Shown here in pieces: positions 19,136 through 28,441 of a stretch of 64,000 bases of DNA. Location of the stretch: NCBI GenBank assembly GCA_963759115.1, contig CAVWXT010000005.1:1-64000 (forward strand), given 5' to 3'. Both the position numbers and the translations under genes were made by a program. Position 1 is the stretch's first letter. Every line of letters starts with the position of its first letter. Origin of the DNA: CAVWXT01 sp963759115 (GTDB lineage: Bacteria; Planctomycetota; Planctomycetia; Pirellulales; Thermoguttaceae). Below the pieces are notes generated by a model. That model did no database searches. It was not told the DNA's origin and was given only the letters and a program-made list of their open reading frames with translations.

Positions 19136-20063
19136 CACGCATCCATCTTCCTGCACCCCTTCGCTCCCCCGGCGTTACCCGGTTTCGTCGCTACTATGGG
19201 TGCTCTGACTCCTGGACGGCCGGTTCTTCCTATCCTTATCAGGGACAATGAACTCCGTCCTGCTTCCTTCCAGGTCTCTCTCCTTACGACGTTTGACCTT
19301 CCGACCATTCCGTCCTCAACCACCGTGTTGCCATCTCCCCATCACGGCTTTCGCACGTTACCTCAGCCGGATGGGCCGCCGCGTCTATCCCCCGGGCAGA
19401 TCTGGACGGATCGGAGGGAACGCCGTCACGCGGTCGGAGGTTCGCCATTGGCTAGCAGGCTCCCCGACAGGCTTGGCCGAATCAGGTTCGTTATCCTACG
19501 GACTGGTCATTCACCTCCGGTTGCTTCCCACCCCTCCTCGCGGAGACGCGGTTACTTTCGGTTACAGGTTTGTAACGCAAACCTGGTGGGGACTCGCACC
19601 CCACCGATCAAACGTTTTCAGAGACGCACTAGCCCAGGCGTTTACGCCTGGGGAAAGGAAGCCAAAATACCATTTTTCTTTTTCCAGCCCCCTTCAGGGG
19701 CGCGAAGGGATGATTCTGAGCTCATTTCCGCCAACGAACCAATCCGCGCCCCCTGAAGGGGGCTTAAAAGGAAAAAATATCAACGATGGTCTCTTGTTCC
19801 ACAGGCGTAAACGCCTGGGCTAGAGAAAAGACACAGAACGGAAAAACCCGCTCGTGTATCTACCCGCCAACCTGTGTGTAACAACGAGGGCTGACGCCCC
19901 TGGCCGTTGACTGCGTTGGCTGCACAACGTTTTCCGCCCACAATCGAGACGCTCGCACGCCTGCGACAACGCCTTCTATTATGGCTGGCGTTTTTTCCGA
20001 GATTATGCGACAATAGGCAGTAGAAGGGCAAACCGGGGAAGCCGTGGCCTGAGGATTCCGATC

Positions 20064-20881
20064 ATGAACCTGCGAAGTCGCAACGCATTCACACTGGTAG
20101 AGTTGTTGGTTGTCATCGCCATTATCGCCATGTTGGCGGCCCTGTTGGTTCCCGCCGTGCAAATGGCCCGCGAGGCCGGCCGCCGGGCTACGTGCATCAA
20201 CAATCAGCACGAGATCTGCCTCGCAATCACGCAATACGATGGCGAAAAACGACATTTGCCGGGCTACGCCAACCCGGTGGCGCAAAACACGCTCAGTTGG
20301 GTCCCGGTCATTTTCCAATATTTGGGACGCGGGGATCTCGCGGACGGCTGGCGCACCGGTTCCGGCACAGCCGTGCATCTCGGTCAGCTTATCTGCCCCG
20401 ATGACGCCGCGACTTCTGCGTCTACGCCCGCCTTAACGTATGCCGCCACCCTTGGGCTATACAACGACCAAACCAACGTGTCGAACGTAACATCGCGGTA
20501 TCTCTTCCTGAACTACACCGGCGGCACCCCCGACCCGTATTTTTCGCTTTCGGATGTGAGAACAGCACCGAGTCGCACGGTGTTGCTCGCAGAGAAAATG
20601 AATTCCGGCACGACTTTGGAACACCACTACCCTTGCGGGCGCTTTAACGGCGGGCGTTGCGTATCCCGACTCCTTCGGTCACGTCGCCCGTCGATCTCTC
20701 AAAGGCACTTATTGCTTCGAACACGGCGGCGGGCGTGCTTGGGCCCTTGCTGCCCACCCCTTTGACACTGGGCCACCCCGGCGTGGTTGTCGTTACATTC
20801 TGTGACGGGCATGTGGAAGCAGTGACCGACATCACGGCGTTTAATCCGCAAATTGACCCGTATCTCAGAGCCCAGCCGTAG
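20064..20881 (+). CDS. DUF1559 protein with prepilin-type N-terminus, one frameshift
   Basis: About 272 aa once repaired. It opens with the prepilin motif FTLVELLVVIAIIAMLAALL and the DUF1559 start VQMAREAGRRATCINNQHEI, and ends with the family motif GHPGVVVVTFCDGHVEAVTD. The frame changes between the NGG near 20650 and the segment starting near 20657; the exact base is not clear. It is shorter than most family members (often 300-400 aa). A GAGG lies nine bases before the ATG. It is the second DUF1559 gene in 4 kb and could be a diverged paralogue of the one at 16161. Confidence 0.85.
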
Positions 20882-21057
20882 GCTCGCGAGTTGGCCGGGG
20901 AATCTGCAATCAAGCCGCCGTGCCGCTGGCTAAACGTGTTGCGGTGGCCGTTCGGGAACACTGGTCTTCGCTAATCGACGCTAATAGAAGGAATCGGCGA
21001 CGATCAGCGGAAATCAGCGTTCCTTTGTCGTCTCGGGAACCTCAAGAGAATTGATCC

Positions 21058-22296
21058 ATGACCGACCCCTATTTCCAGCAACTCTTCGCCCAGCGCATCG
21101 GCGGCGCCAACTACGGCAAGGGCACCGAAATCTACAAGTTCGAGAAGATCAAGCGGGCCAAGCGGAAGGCCCTGGCCGAGCATCCCGAGCGGAAGCTGGT
21201 CGATTTCGGCATCGGCGAGAACGACGAGATGGCCGACCCGGTCGGTCCGCCGCGTCATGGCCGAGGAGATCAACAAGCCGGAGAACCGCGGCTACGCCGA
21301 CAACGGCATCCCGGCGTTCAAGGAGGCGGCCGCGCGGCTGATGGCAGCGGGAGTTCGGCGTCGAGCTCGATCCGGCCACGCGAGATCAACCACTGCATCG
21401 GCACGAAGACGGCCCTGGCCATGCTGCCGGCCGCGTTCATCAATCCCGGCGACGTGACGCTGATGACCGTGCCCGGCTATCCGGTGGCCGGCACGCACAC
21501 GAAGTACTACGGCGGCGAGGTGCTATCGGCTGCCGCTGCTGGCCGAGAACGATTTCCTGCCCGACCTGGACTCGATCCCCGCCGACATCCGCCGCCGGGC
21601 GAAGCTGCTGGTGATCAACTATCCGAACAGCCCGACGGGCAAGGCGGCCACGCGGGAGTTCTATCGCGCAGGTGGTCGAGTTCGCCCGGGCGAACCAGAT
21701 CGTGGTGGTCCAGGACGCCGCCCACGTGATGCTCAGCTACGACGGGCCGCCGCTGAGCTTCCTGCAAGTGCCCGGGGCCCGGGAGGTGGGCGTCGAGGTC
21801 CATTCGCTCTCGAAGGGCTGGAACATGATCGGCTGGCGGATGGGCTGGGTCTGCGGCCACGAGCGGATCGTCCGGGCGTTGGCCGACGTGAAGGACAACT
21901 GCGACTCGGGCCAGTTCATCGCCATCCAGAAGGCGGCGGCCGCGGCGCTGGACGATCCGGAGATCCCCCGCCGCACCCGGGCGAAGTACCGCCGGCGGCT
22001 GGAGAAGCTGGTGGCCGCGCTCGGCCGCTGCGGCTTCGACTGCCGGATGCCCGGCGGAACGTATTTCCTCTACACGCCGCAGCCCCAAGGGCATCGCCGG
22101 CGGGCCGGCGTTCGCCACGGCCGAGGCGTTCAGCCAATACCTGATCACCGAGCACTCGATCTGCACGGTGCCCTGGGACGACGCCGGGCCGTATCTGCGG
22201 TTCTCGGTCACCTACGAGGCCGCCGACGAGGCGGCCGAAGACGCCCTGATGGCCGAAACCGAGCGGCGGCTGAAGCAGATCGGGCCGGTGTTCTGA
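21058..22296 (+). CDS. dapL: LL-diaminopimelate aminotransferase, six frameshifts
   Basis: A PLP enzyme converting tetrahydrodipicolinate directly to LL-diaminopimelate for lysine and peptidoglycan. About 410 aa when repaired, normal for DapL. Motifs: QRIGGANYGKGTEIYKFEKI at the start, ADNGIPAFKEAAARLM, INYPNSPTGK, the PLP lysine in HSLSKGWNMIGWRMGW, and the C-terminal VPWDDAGPYLRFSVTYEA. Single extra bases lie at 21244, 21346/47, 21381, 21523, 21668 and 22079/80. Each is at a third codon position, and removing them restores one continuous protein. Lysine synthesis needs this gene unless another route exists, so I judge it functional in the organism. Confidence 0.9.
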
Positions 22297-22351
22297 GGTT
22301 TGCGGGGCGGTCACCCTTCGCCTTCAAGATTTGGTTTGTAGCGCAGCGAGT

Positions 22352-24463
22352 TCACGGTCTTGTTCTGTCTTGTGGCGTCGCGTCCAACACTCGTACTTCG
22401 AACGGCTGCAGGAGGATGTGATATTCCACGTCGGCGATCGCGGTTTGTGCGGGCAGGTCACGGTCGGCCTCCCAGGGGCTTTTCAGCGCATACTGTTGCG
22501 GGCGCCGCGCGGAAGCTCGAACGCCTCGGCCAATTTGAGCGTCAAGTTTTTCGGCCGGCTGCTGGGATTCCGCACGCAGAGAATTCCTTTCCGCGCCGAC
22601 CAGGAGGCGTAGCCATACGGCTCGCCCTTGGCTGCGTCGCCGCCAATCCAATGAGTGTCGACGAGCACGTCGGCATTGTCGCGCGACCACTTGGCTGCTT
22701 CCGCCAGCGCGTCCCACATCTCGGGCGTCATCATCTGCGGGGTCATGTAGAGCTCCTGGAGTTGCGTGCCGCAGCCGAAGAACATGCGAAACTCATCCTT
22801 GAGGTCCTTCAGGTCGTTGCCCATCTGAGTGGCGGTACCCCGTTGCGCGTAGGTGATTCCCTGGTTCATCACCGAGTTAAGTGGGAATAGCGGGGCGCGG
22901 CGAAGGACGTTCTGCTGCGTCGTCGCGTCGCGGTAGTTGATCCACTGTTGCCGCGTGACGCCTTCGCCGGAGAATCCGCAGTCCTTGCCGCCTCGCCAGA
23001 TGGAATCGCCGTACCAAAGCCAGTAGGGCGACGGCCAAGTGCCCGTGGTGTTGCTGATGTACAGTCCCGGCCGGGCCTGGTGCAGTTCCGCCGAGAGCCG
23101 CAAAAGGGCATCGGTGTCGGCCAATTGCTCGGCCGTGGGAGCGCGAGAGCCATCGCCGGAACTTACACCGCCCGCGCCAGGGCGCCGCCGACGCCCACGC
23201 CGTCGAACTTGAAGCAGTTCACGCCGTACTTATCGATCATGTCGAGGCAGATTTGCCGGAATCGCGCGTAATACTTCGGCCCGGCCAGCGAAAACCCGTT
23301 GCTCTTGCTGTTGATCTCGAAGCCCTGCTCGCGTCCGTATTGCAAGCGTTGTTTTTTAGCATCGGCGTAACCGCCCCACGGCGACAACCACACGCCGAGA
23401 GCCGACCGGTATTTCGCTACGGAATCATTCAGTGGCGTGAACCCGCGTGGAAAACCGGCATGAAAGCCCCACAGCGTCCGGTTATCGTCCCAGCCGTTGT
23501 CGAAAAGAAAGGAATTGATCTTGACGCCGCGTTTTTCGACCAGCTCCCGGCCGAACTGCTCGATGACTGCCAGCGCCTCCTTCTCGTCAAACTTCCGGTC
23601 CGACCAGGCGATGTCGTACCAGGAGTTGTAGTGCAGGAACGGTTGATAGGGCCGGGCGTGCTGCGCTCGACGTAATAGAGAAAGGCCCGCCGCATTTGAT
23701 CGGCCGGGGCGACGCCAACGACCGACGCAGAGCGAAGCGAGTCTCCGGCCTTGAGAACCGTCTTCCACGGGAACGCACAACGGACGCGTCCCGGCTGTCC
23801 CCGGTTGTCGGCCAATGGGCTCTCGCAGGCGAAAAGCAGGTTGCCAGCCACGACGGGTGAACCCAACACTGTGCCGACTGCCGGCGACTTCTCGACCGGC
23901 AACTCGATCAACACAACCTCGGTCAGCGGCATGTCCTTCTTCAGCGCCCGCAAGACAAGCTCTTGCCGAACGTAATTGTCGCCGTCGCGTAGAACGGCCT
24001 GCCACTCGACCTGAAACGATCCATCGTTGTCGGCCAATGTGGCGACAATCCGTTTGCCGGCCGAGCGATCGGCGATCCACAACGCACCGGACCGGGCAGA
24101 TATGTCCTCCGCGTGCGGGGTCTTAAGAAGCTTGAGGTCGGAGGCTCGGAGGACCCGCCCGTCGCCTGACACGATGGAAAAGACTTCTGTGCCGGCGGGA
24201 ATGGTCTTGCCGGTCAGACGGTCGACGATTTCTCCGGGCCGCAACTTGCCACTGGATATCTGCCAGGACATGCCGACCACCGCGTTTTCCAAGTGGCACT
24301 GCACCGAAGACGCGCTCGCTGTCGCCCGGCCGGGCGGCGGTCCGGGGAAATCCACGGCCGCCGCCGCATCGAAGGCAGACAAGCCAGCCGACACCCATAG
24401 TAAGCCAACGACGAGCCAACGCAGTTGTCCTCTCTGGAGGGCACTGGTGAACAGGCAAATCAT
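22352..24463 (-). CDS. Secreted alpha-galactosidase-like glycoside hydrolase (GH36/clan D), three frameshifts
   Basis: About 703 aa after repair. ATG at 24463 has AGAAGGAG upstream and starts a signal peptide (LRWLVVGLLWVSAGLSAFDA). An N-terminal beta domain is followed by the barrel, with HYNSWYDIAWSDRKFDEKEA, SFLFDNGWDD and the nucleophile region VNCFKFDGVGVG. The C-terminal part has MTPEMWDALAEAAKWSRDN and a beta-sandwich end. Frames shift at about 23660, 23160 and 22505; each is explained by one lost third-position base. Databases often label such proteins enterotoxin, but the barrel motifs fit clan GH-D better. Substrate is inferred. It is first of a block of exported degradative enzymes. 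Confidence 0.75.
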
Positions 24464-24575
24464 GTTTCAACTCCTTCTGGTAAGGGCGGGTTCTTCCAGC
24501 GATTGTGGGAGCAGTTCCGGGGCGAGTGGTGAGGAAATGTGAACTGCACCCCCTTTCCCCACACAAACTCTGCCC

Positions 24576-25946
24576 CTATTTCCCCGTTTGAGAAGTACCG
24601 GAATCAACAGTGGCAGGACCGGCGGCAGACTTCATTAGCGCCTCCCAACCGCTTTGCAGCGGGTGCGGATAGGTATACGGCTTGTAATACTCGGGTTTGG
24701 GCTCCTCGTTGAAGAAATCCCGCCCTTCCTTGACGTGCGCTGCTTGTCGCTCTGTCTGTTCCGGATCCGCCCAAGGGCGCAGTACCATGTTGAGCTTCGC
24801 CCCATTGAACGTGTTGTTCCAGGCGTAGCAGGGCGATGGCTCGAACACGCCGTCTCCGTCGGCATCCGTTGCCCGCCCCGGTTGGCCGAAGCACGGATAG
24901 CCTGCCCCTTTCTGGCCCGCAGGAATCTGATTGCCGTCAATGGGGTTCGTGCCGTCACATATCCCAAACTCGCCAATGGGCGTGAACGATCGATCGTGAC
25001 TGACTTGGATCGTGTGACAGTTGTAACTCGTTCCCGTCACCGTGTTGTGGAACACCAAGGCGACGCCGCCGGCGATGAAGATGAACCCTTGGGGCCTGCC
25101 CTTCTTCGCGCCCTCTGCGGAGAACGTGTTGTCGTAAATCTCCGCGCTCTGGCATCCATAGGCCCCCGGGCGAAGCCTGTAGATTTCCAGTTGGCTATTG
25201 ATGACCGTGTTGTGTCGGATGACGACCCGGGCGCCTTGGTACGGCACGATCCACGGGTTGTTGCCGGTGGCTTCCACGACCGCCGGGCTGAAGTGGGCCT
25301 CATTGTCCTCGAAGTAGACTGCCTGCGCAGTGCCCAGCGTGAGGGGCTTCGTGAAGGCGACCTTGCCGGGCCCCTGGCAGTAGATTGTCTGAGCCAGGCC
25401 GCCCTTCTTCTCCAACGCGTGAAAATAGCAGTGGTCGATCAGGCCATAGGTGTCCCCAGTGATCGTCATCATCTGATCCATATTCAAGAACTTGCAGTGG
25501 TCAACGCGGAAGTTCTTGCAATTCCCGCCGATCACGATCTCGCCGGCCCACGTTCCCGCGTCGGGGCACCCGGTTCCGTCGAAGGTGATCCCCGTGATCC
25601 GGAAGGGTTTTCCCTCCACTCCATTTAGCACGAACGCCTTGTCTCCACCGGCCCTGGTTGTATCCGTGCGAATGATCGTCTTGTCGATTCCGGCGCCCTG
25701 AATGGTGATGGCTTTCATCTTCGCCCAATGGCCGGCGTTCCATCCCTTCTTCCACACCGCCGTCCCCTCGGGAAGTAGCACGGTGTCGCCGTCCTTCGCC
25801 GCGTTGATCGCATCCCAGACGGCCTCCGGCGTCAGGTTGGCCGCGGTGCGGGTCTCGGCACGAGCGGCGTTGGGCCGTAAACCGTCCGCCGTGACGAGCA
25901 GAAACGACACCAACAACAATCGGAATCCCAGGTTTCTGATTCTCAT
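24576..25946 (-). CDS. Exported right-handed beta-helix protein, pectate-lyase-like
   Basis: 456 aa with a signal peptide (LGFRLLLVSFLLVTADGLRP, cleavage near ARAE). The body has successive short strands typical of a parallel beta-helix: AITIQGAGIDKTIIR, FRITGITFDGTG, FRVDHCKFLN, GLIDHCYFHA, VVIRHNTVIN, AEIYDNTFSA. Polysaccharide lyases and related hydrolases share this fold. No catalytic triad can be assigned with certainty. It lies 113 bases upstream of the GH36-like gene on the same strand and is probably part of the same polysaccharide set. Confidence 0.78.
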   Translation of the reverse strand: MRIRNLGFRLLLVSFLLVTADGLRPNAARAETRTAANLTPEAVWDAINAAKDGDTVLLPEGTAVWKKGWNAGHWAKMKAITIQGAGIDKTIIRTDTTRAGGDKAFVLNGVEGKPFRITGITFDGTGCPDAGTWAGEIVIGGNCKNFRVDHCKFLNMDQMMTITGDTYGLIDHCYFHALEKKGGLAQTIYCQGPGKVAFTKPLTLGTAQAVYFEDNEAHFSPAVVEATGNNPWIVPYQGARVVIRHNTVINSQLEIYRLRPGAYGCQSAEIYDNTFSAEGAKKGRPQGFIFIAGGVALVFHNTVTGTSYNCHTIQVSHDRSFTPIGEFGICDGTNPIDGNQIPAGQKGAGYPCFGQPGRATDADGDGVFEPSPCYAWNNTFNGAKLNMVLRPWADPEQTERQAAHVKEGRDFFNEEPKPEYYKPYTYPHPLQSGWEALMKSAAGPATVDSGTSQTGK

Positions 25947-26018
25947 GGTTCCACCTGCTTTGCATTTCTAGAAGTTGCAGAGCAACCGTTCAACCCCCAA
26001 GCATGCGCCGGATAAACC

Positions 26019-26576
26019 ATGTCCTCGTCGGCACCGACATTGGAACGTTTTCCGCCGTCGTTGTCAAAGGGGGGAGTCTGCCCTGGAGGCACCATCGGCT
26101 GGGTCGGCGATACGCGCGGCATGGGCGAAGGCCGGCCCACGTCGCTTTCGCCCAACGAGCAATATTCCTATATGTCGATGTGGTGCCTGATGGCGGCGCC
26201 CTTGATCTTCAGCGGCGACATGGCCAAGTTCGATCCGTTTACGCTCAACGTCCTGTGCAACTCGGAGGTGATCGACGCAGACCAGGATCCGTTGGGCCAC
26301 CAGGCCCGCATCGTGCGTAAGACCGAGTGCGACTTCGTGCTGGCCAAGGAGTTGGAAGACGGCTCGAAGGCCGTGGGACTATTCAACCTTTCCGAGTCCG
26401 AGGCGGCGATCGCCGTGGCGTGGTCGGAACTCGAACTGGCCGGCAAGCAGCGAGTCCGCGACCTGTGGCGGCATAAGGAATTGGACACGGCGGACGGCAA
26501 GTACGCAGTCGCCGTGCCGCGCCACGGTGTGATGTTGCTGCGGCTGTCGCCCGGCGACGCATCTCAGAAGCCGTGA
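26019..26576 (+). pseudogene. C-terminal fragment of a GH27 alpha-galactosidase-like protein
   Basis: The open frame gives 185 aa, but recognisable homology begins only near base 26090. It matches the end of the GH27 barrel and its C-terminal beta domain: SPNEQYSYMSMWCLMAAPLI, then FDPFTLNVLCNSEVIDADQD, and PRHGVMLLRLSPG. The nucleophile and acid/base Asp regions, and any signal peptide, are missing. The first 25 residues are unrelated. I call it a remnant of an enzyme gene lost by deletion. It is the only plus-strand gene in a block of minus-strand enzymes. Confidence 0.8.
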
Positions 26577-26646
26577 CGCCGTCCCCTTCTTTTGAGTCGC
26601 TCCTATTCCACAAGCTTAGGATTTGCTCAACGGTCCCTTGTTTGCG

Positions 26647-28020
26647 TCACCTTACGCCGAGAAGTTCGCGGATTGCCGCTTTCAACAACGCTTCGGAGCC
26701 GGGGCCGACATTCGTGTCGGTCGGCTCGTAGCCGCCTTCCTCGAACGCTTTGTCGGTGCAAATGTAGCCCGGCCCAAGGTCGGTGTAGGCCGCCACCGCC
26801 ACAAAATCGTCCGGCGCCGAACGTTGGGCGAACATTTGATAGTCGACCAGACACTCGCCCGGCAAATCGAGAATGTGGACGCGGCCGATCTGAAGACTGG
26901 TTAGCGGCAACGGGCGGTCGATTCGATTGGCATACTCCACCCGCATCGCCTCGTCCTCGTAGCGGGACCCGGCGGCGACCTTCGGGTCGGCCATCCGGGC
27001 GGCGTGGTCGGCCGTGGTCGTGCCGGGCTTGTTGTAGAGCGGCAGCTTGACGGACTCGGATCGCCACTTCAGCGCGTTGGCGGGGGCGAATTGCGTGGCG
27101 GCGATCGCCGCTTCCATGCCGGCCAAGAGACGCTGGGCGAATTCGGCGCGACGGGCCGGCGTGCCGTCGTTGTACTTGCCGACCAATATGTCGCCCGCAC
27201 AGCCGGTGAAATAGATTTGGAAGACGTTTTCCTTCTTCTGCAACTTCTCGCGGGCCATGCCGGGGAAATCGTAACTCACGCGGGGATCGCCGACGAAACT
27301 CTGCGGATGGCAGGCGTAGAAGTGCAGGCGGACCAAGGGTTTGTCGCCCTGGGCCAGGGTGATGGTTTTGAGCATGGGGTCGATCGGGCCTTCGGGCTCG
27401 TCGCGCAGGTAGAGATCCTTTCCGGTGACGCGGCTCCAACGGGGATGGATTTTGCCGTCCTTGCCCATGACGCGGCGGGTGGAGGCGACGCGATCGACAC
27501 GGCCCTCGCCGGTTCCGATGCGGTCGAAGGGGCGAAACTCGGCGAGCGACTTCTTGACGGCCTCGCCCAGCCGGTCGGCCATCTGTTGGTAGAGTTTTGG
27601 ATCGTGGTGGGGCGGCGGGTCCTTGGTTTTCAAGAGCAGTTCGATCGCCCCGCAGTCGATCACGGGGGCCGTGTGCTGATGGACCGAATGGACGGCGACC
27701 CGCGTCGGATCGGTTCCGGCGCCCTCGGCCACCTTTTGGCAGAATAGGGCGTAGGTCGAGTTGCAAATTTCACACCAATCGACGGCGCACAAGACGTACC
27801 AATGGCTGCCGTTGTCGAGCACGATTCCCTTGGCCAGCAAGGGGTGCTCGATGTTTGCCAGCGGCTTCATGCTCGGGAAGCTCAGCGAGCCCAGCGGCGG
27901 CGTCAGGTCGCAAGTGAACGTGGCGACGCGGAGCTCGGCGGCATGGCCGAAGGAAAGCGGCAAGCACGTGCAAGCCACGGCGGCTGCGACTGTCCGAACA
28001 AGACCGGCAAGATTTCGCAT
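26647..28020 (-). CDS. Exported neutral/alkaline ceramidase-like protein
   Basis: 457 aa with a signal peptide (LVRTVAAAVACTCLPLSFGH). The N-terminal domain of neutral ceramidases is visible: VATFTCDLTPPLG at the start, AVDWCEI, and the zinc-ligand motif VHSVHQHTAPV near residue 115, then HFYACHPQSF and YFTGCAGDILVGKYND. Bacterial ceramidases are longer (about 650-750 aa) with a C-terminal beta domain that is absent here, and planctomycetes have many short versions of unknown substrate. Hydrolysis of an amide or similar bond outside the cell is likely. One intact frame. Confidence 0.82.
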   Translation of the reverse strand: MRNLAGLVRTVAAAVACTCLPLSFGHAAELRVATFTCDLTPPLGSLSFPSMKPLANIEHPLLAKGIVLDNGSHWYVLCAVDWCEICNSTYALFCQKVAEGAGTDPTRVAVHSVHQHTAPVIDCGAIELLLKTKDPPPHHDPKLYQQMADRLGEAVKKSLAEFRPFDRIGTGEGRVDRVASTRRVMGKDGKIHPRWSRVTGKDLYLRDEPEGPIDPMLKTITLAQGDKPLVRLHFYACHPQSFVGDPRVSYDFPGMAREKLQKKENVFQIYFTGCAGDILVGKYNDGTPARRAEFAQRLLAGMEAAIAATQFAPANALKWRSESVKLPLYNKPGTTTADHAARMADPKVAAGSRYEDEAMRVEYANRIDRPLPLTSLQIGRVHILDLPGECLVDYQMFAQRSAPDDFVAVAAYTDLGPGYICTDKAFEEGGYEPTDTNVGPGSEALLKAAIRELLGVR

Positions 28021-28069
28021 GGCATTTTCCCTTCATGAAGCGACGTTGAAACAGCCGCCCTCGCTCTCG

Positions 28070-28108
28070 CCCTCTCCGGGCACCAACCGCAGGTTGGTCG
28101 GGAGAGGG
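28070..28108. repeat. CCCTCTCC / GGAGAGGG palindromic repeat
   Basis: A compact hairpin, CCCTCTCCGGGCACCAACC followed by the inverted GGTTGGTC..GGGAGAGGG. It is the only structured element I can see in the 421 bases between the ceramidase-like and the TPR gene. The rest of the gap contains a minus-strand open stretch (about 28215-28435) with coding-like composition but no recognised family and no clear start. Confidence 0.65.
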
Positions 28109-28441
28109 GACCGGGGATGCTGGCATGTAGTATGGCGCAGCGACATGGGCGATGTCAAACCGGGTGCGATCGCTATCTAGCAGCCGGACTCGGCACTTTG
28201 GCAAGCCTCGTCGATTACCGCCAAGTCGAACCACCGGGATGCCCGCGAGTGAATTGCCGGGAGAGGCAGACGAGCCATTGGTCGGCAGAAGTTCTGGTGG
28301 CCTTACCGTCAGTCTCGAATAGGTCTTGCTGCTTGGCCAGGCAATCCACGCCCGTGACGAGCAGGGTCTGTCGGGTGTTCTCGGGTGCGCTTCCTGCGCC
28401 CGGCTCTTTCGTCGCCGGGGGATTGTGCAAGGCAATTCACG

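Larger units (their letters stand above)
17707..19629 (-). mobile_element. Bacterial class C group II intron, full length
   Basis: 1923 bases on the minus strand. It begins GTGCGTCTCTG at 19629, immediately after the hairpin CCAGGCGTAAACGCCTGGGCTA, and ends ..CTACCTCTAT at 17707 after domains V and VI. The boundaries are fixed independently by comparing the two ends of the host repeat. Insertion just after a stem-loop is the known habit of class C introns, which use terminator-like hairpins as targets. The reverse transcriptase is intact and the catalytic RNA domains are present, so it may still be mobile. Confidence 0.92.
17628..19902. repeat. MITE-like repeat of about 350 bases, split by the group II intron
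   Basis: Outer ends 17628-17657 and 19872-19902 are inverted copies (core GGCCCTCGTTGTTACACA). Inside are a pair of hairpins with CCCAGGCGTTTACGCCTGG (19631-19651 and 19802-19823) and an inner pair (AGCCCCCTTCAGGGGCG and complement, about 19688 and 19750). Without the intron at 17707-19629 the element is 352 bases. The interrupted end can be rebuilt as CTTTTCTT-TAGCCCAGG, which matches the intact opposite end (complement CTTTTCTCTAGCCCAGG). Confidence 0.85.

Noticed and set aside
17732..19756. 674-codon open frame on the plus strand
   Set aside because: Antisense to the group II intron reverse transcriptase; no domain.
21058..22296. dapL as a true pseudogene
   Set aside because: All six breaks are single extra bases at third codon positions and every conserved motif is intact, which fits a consensus artefact better than decay.
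28215..28435. Possible minus-strand gene fragment
   Set aside because: Codon pattern looks coding but I recognise no family, no start and no intact end, so I mention it only in the description of the gap.
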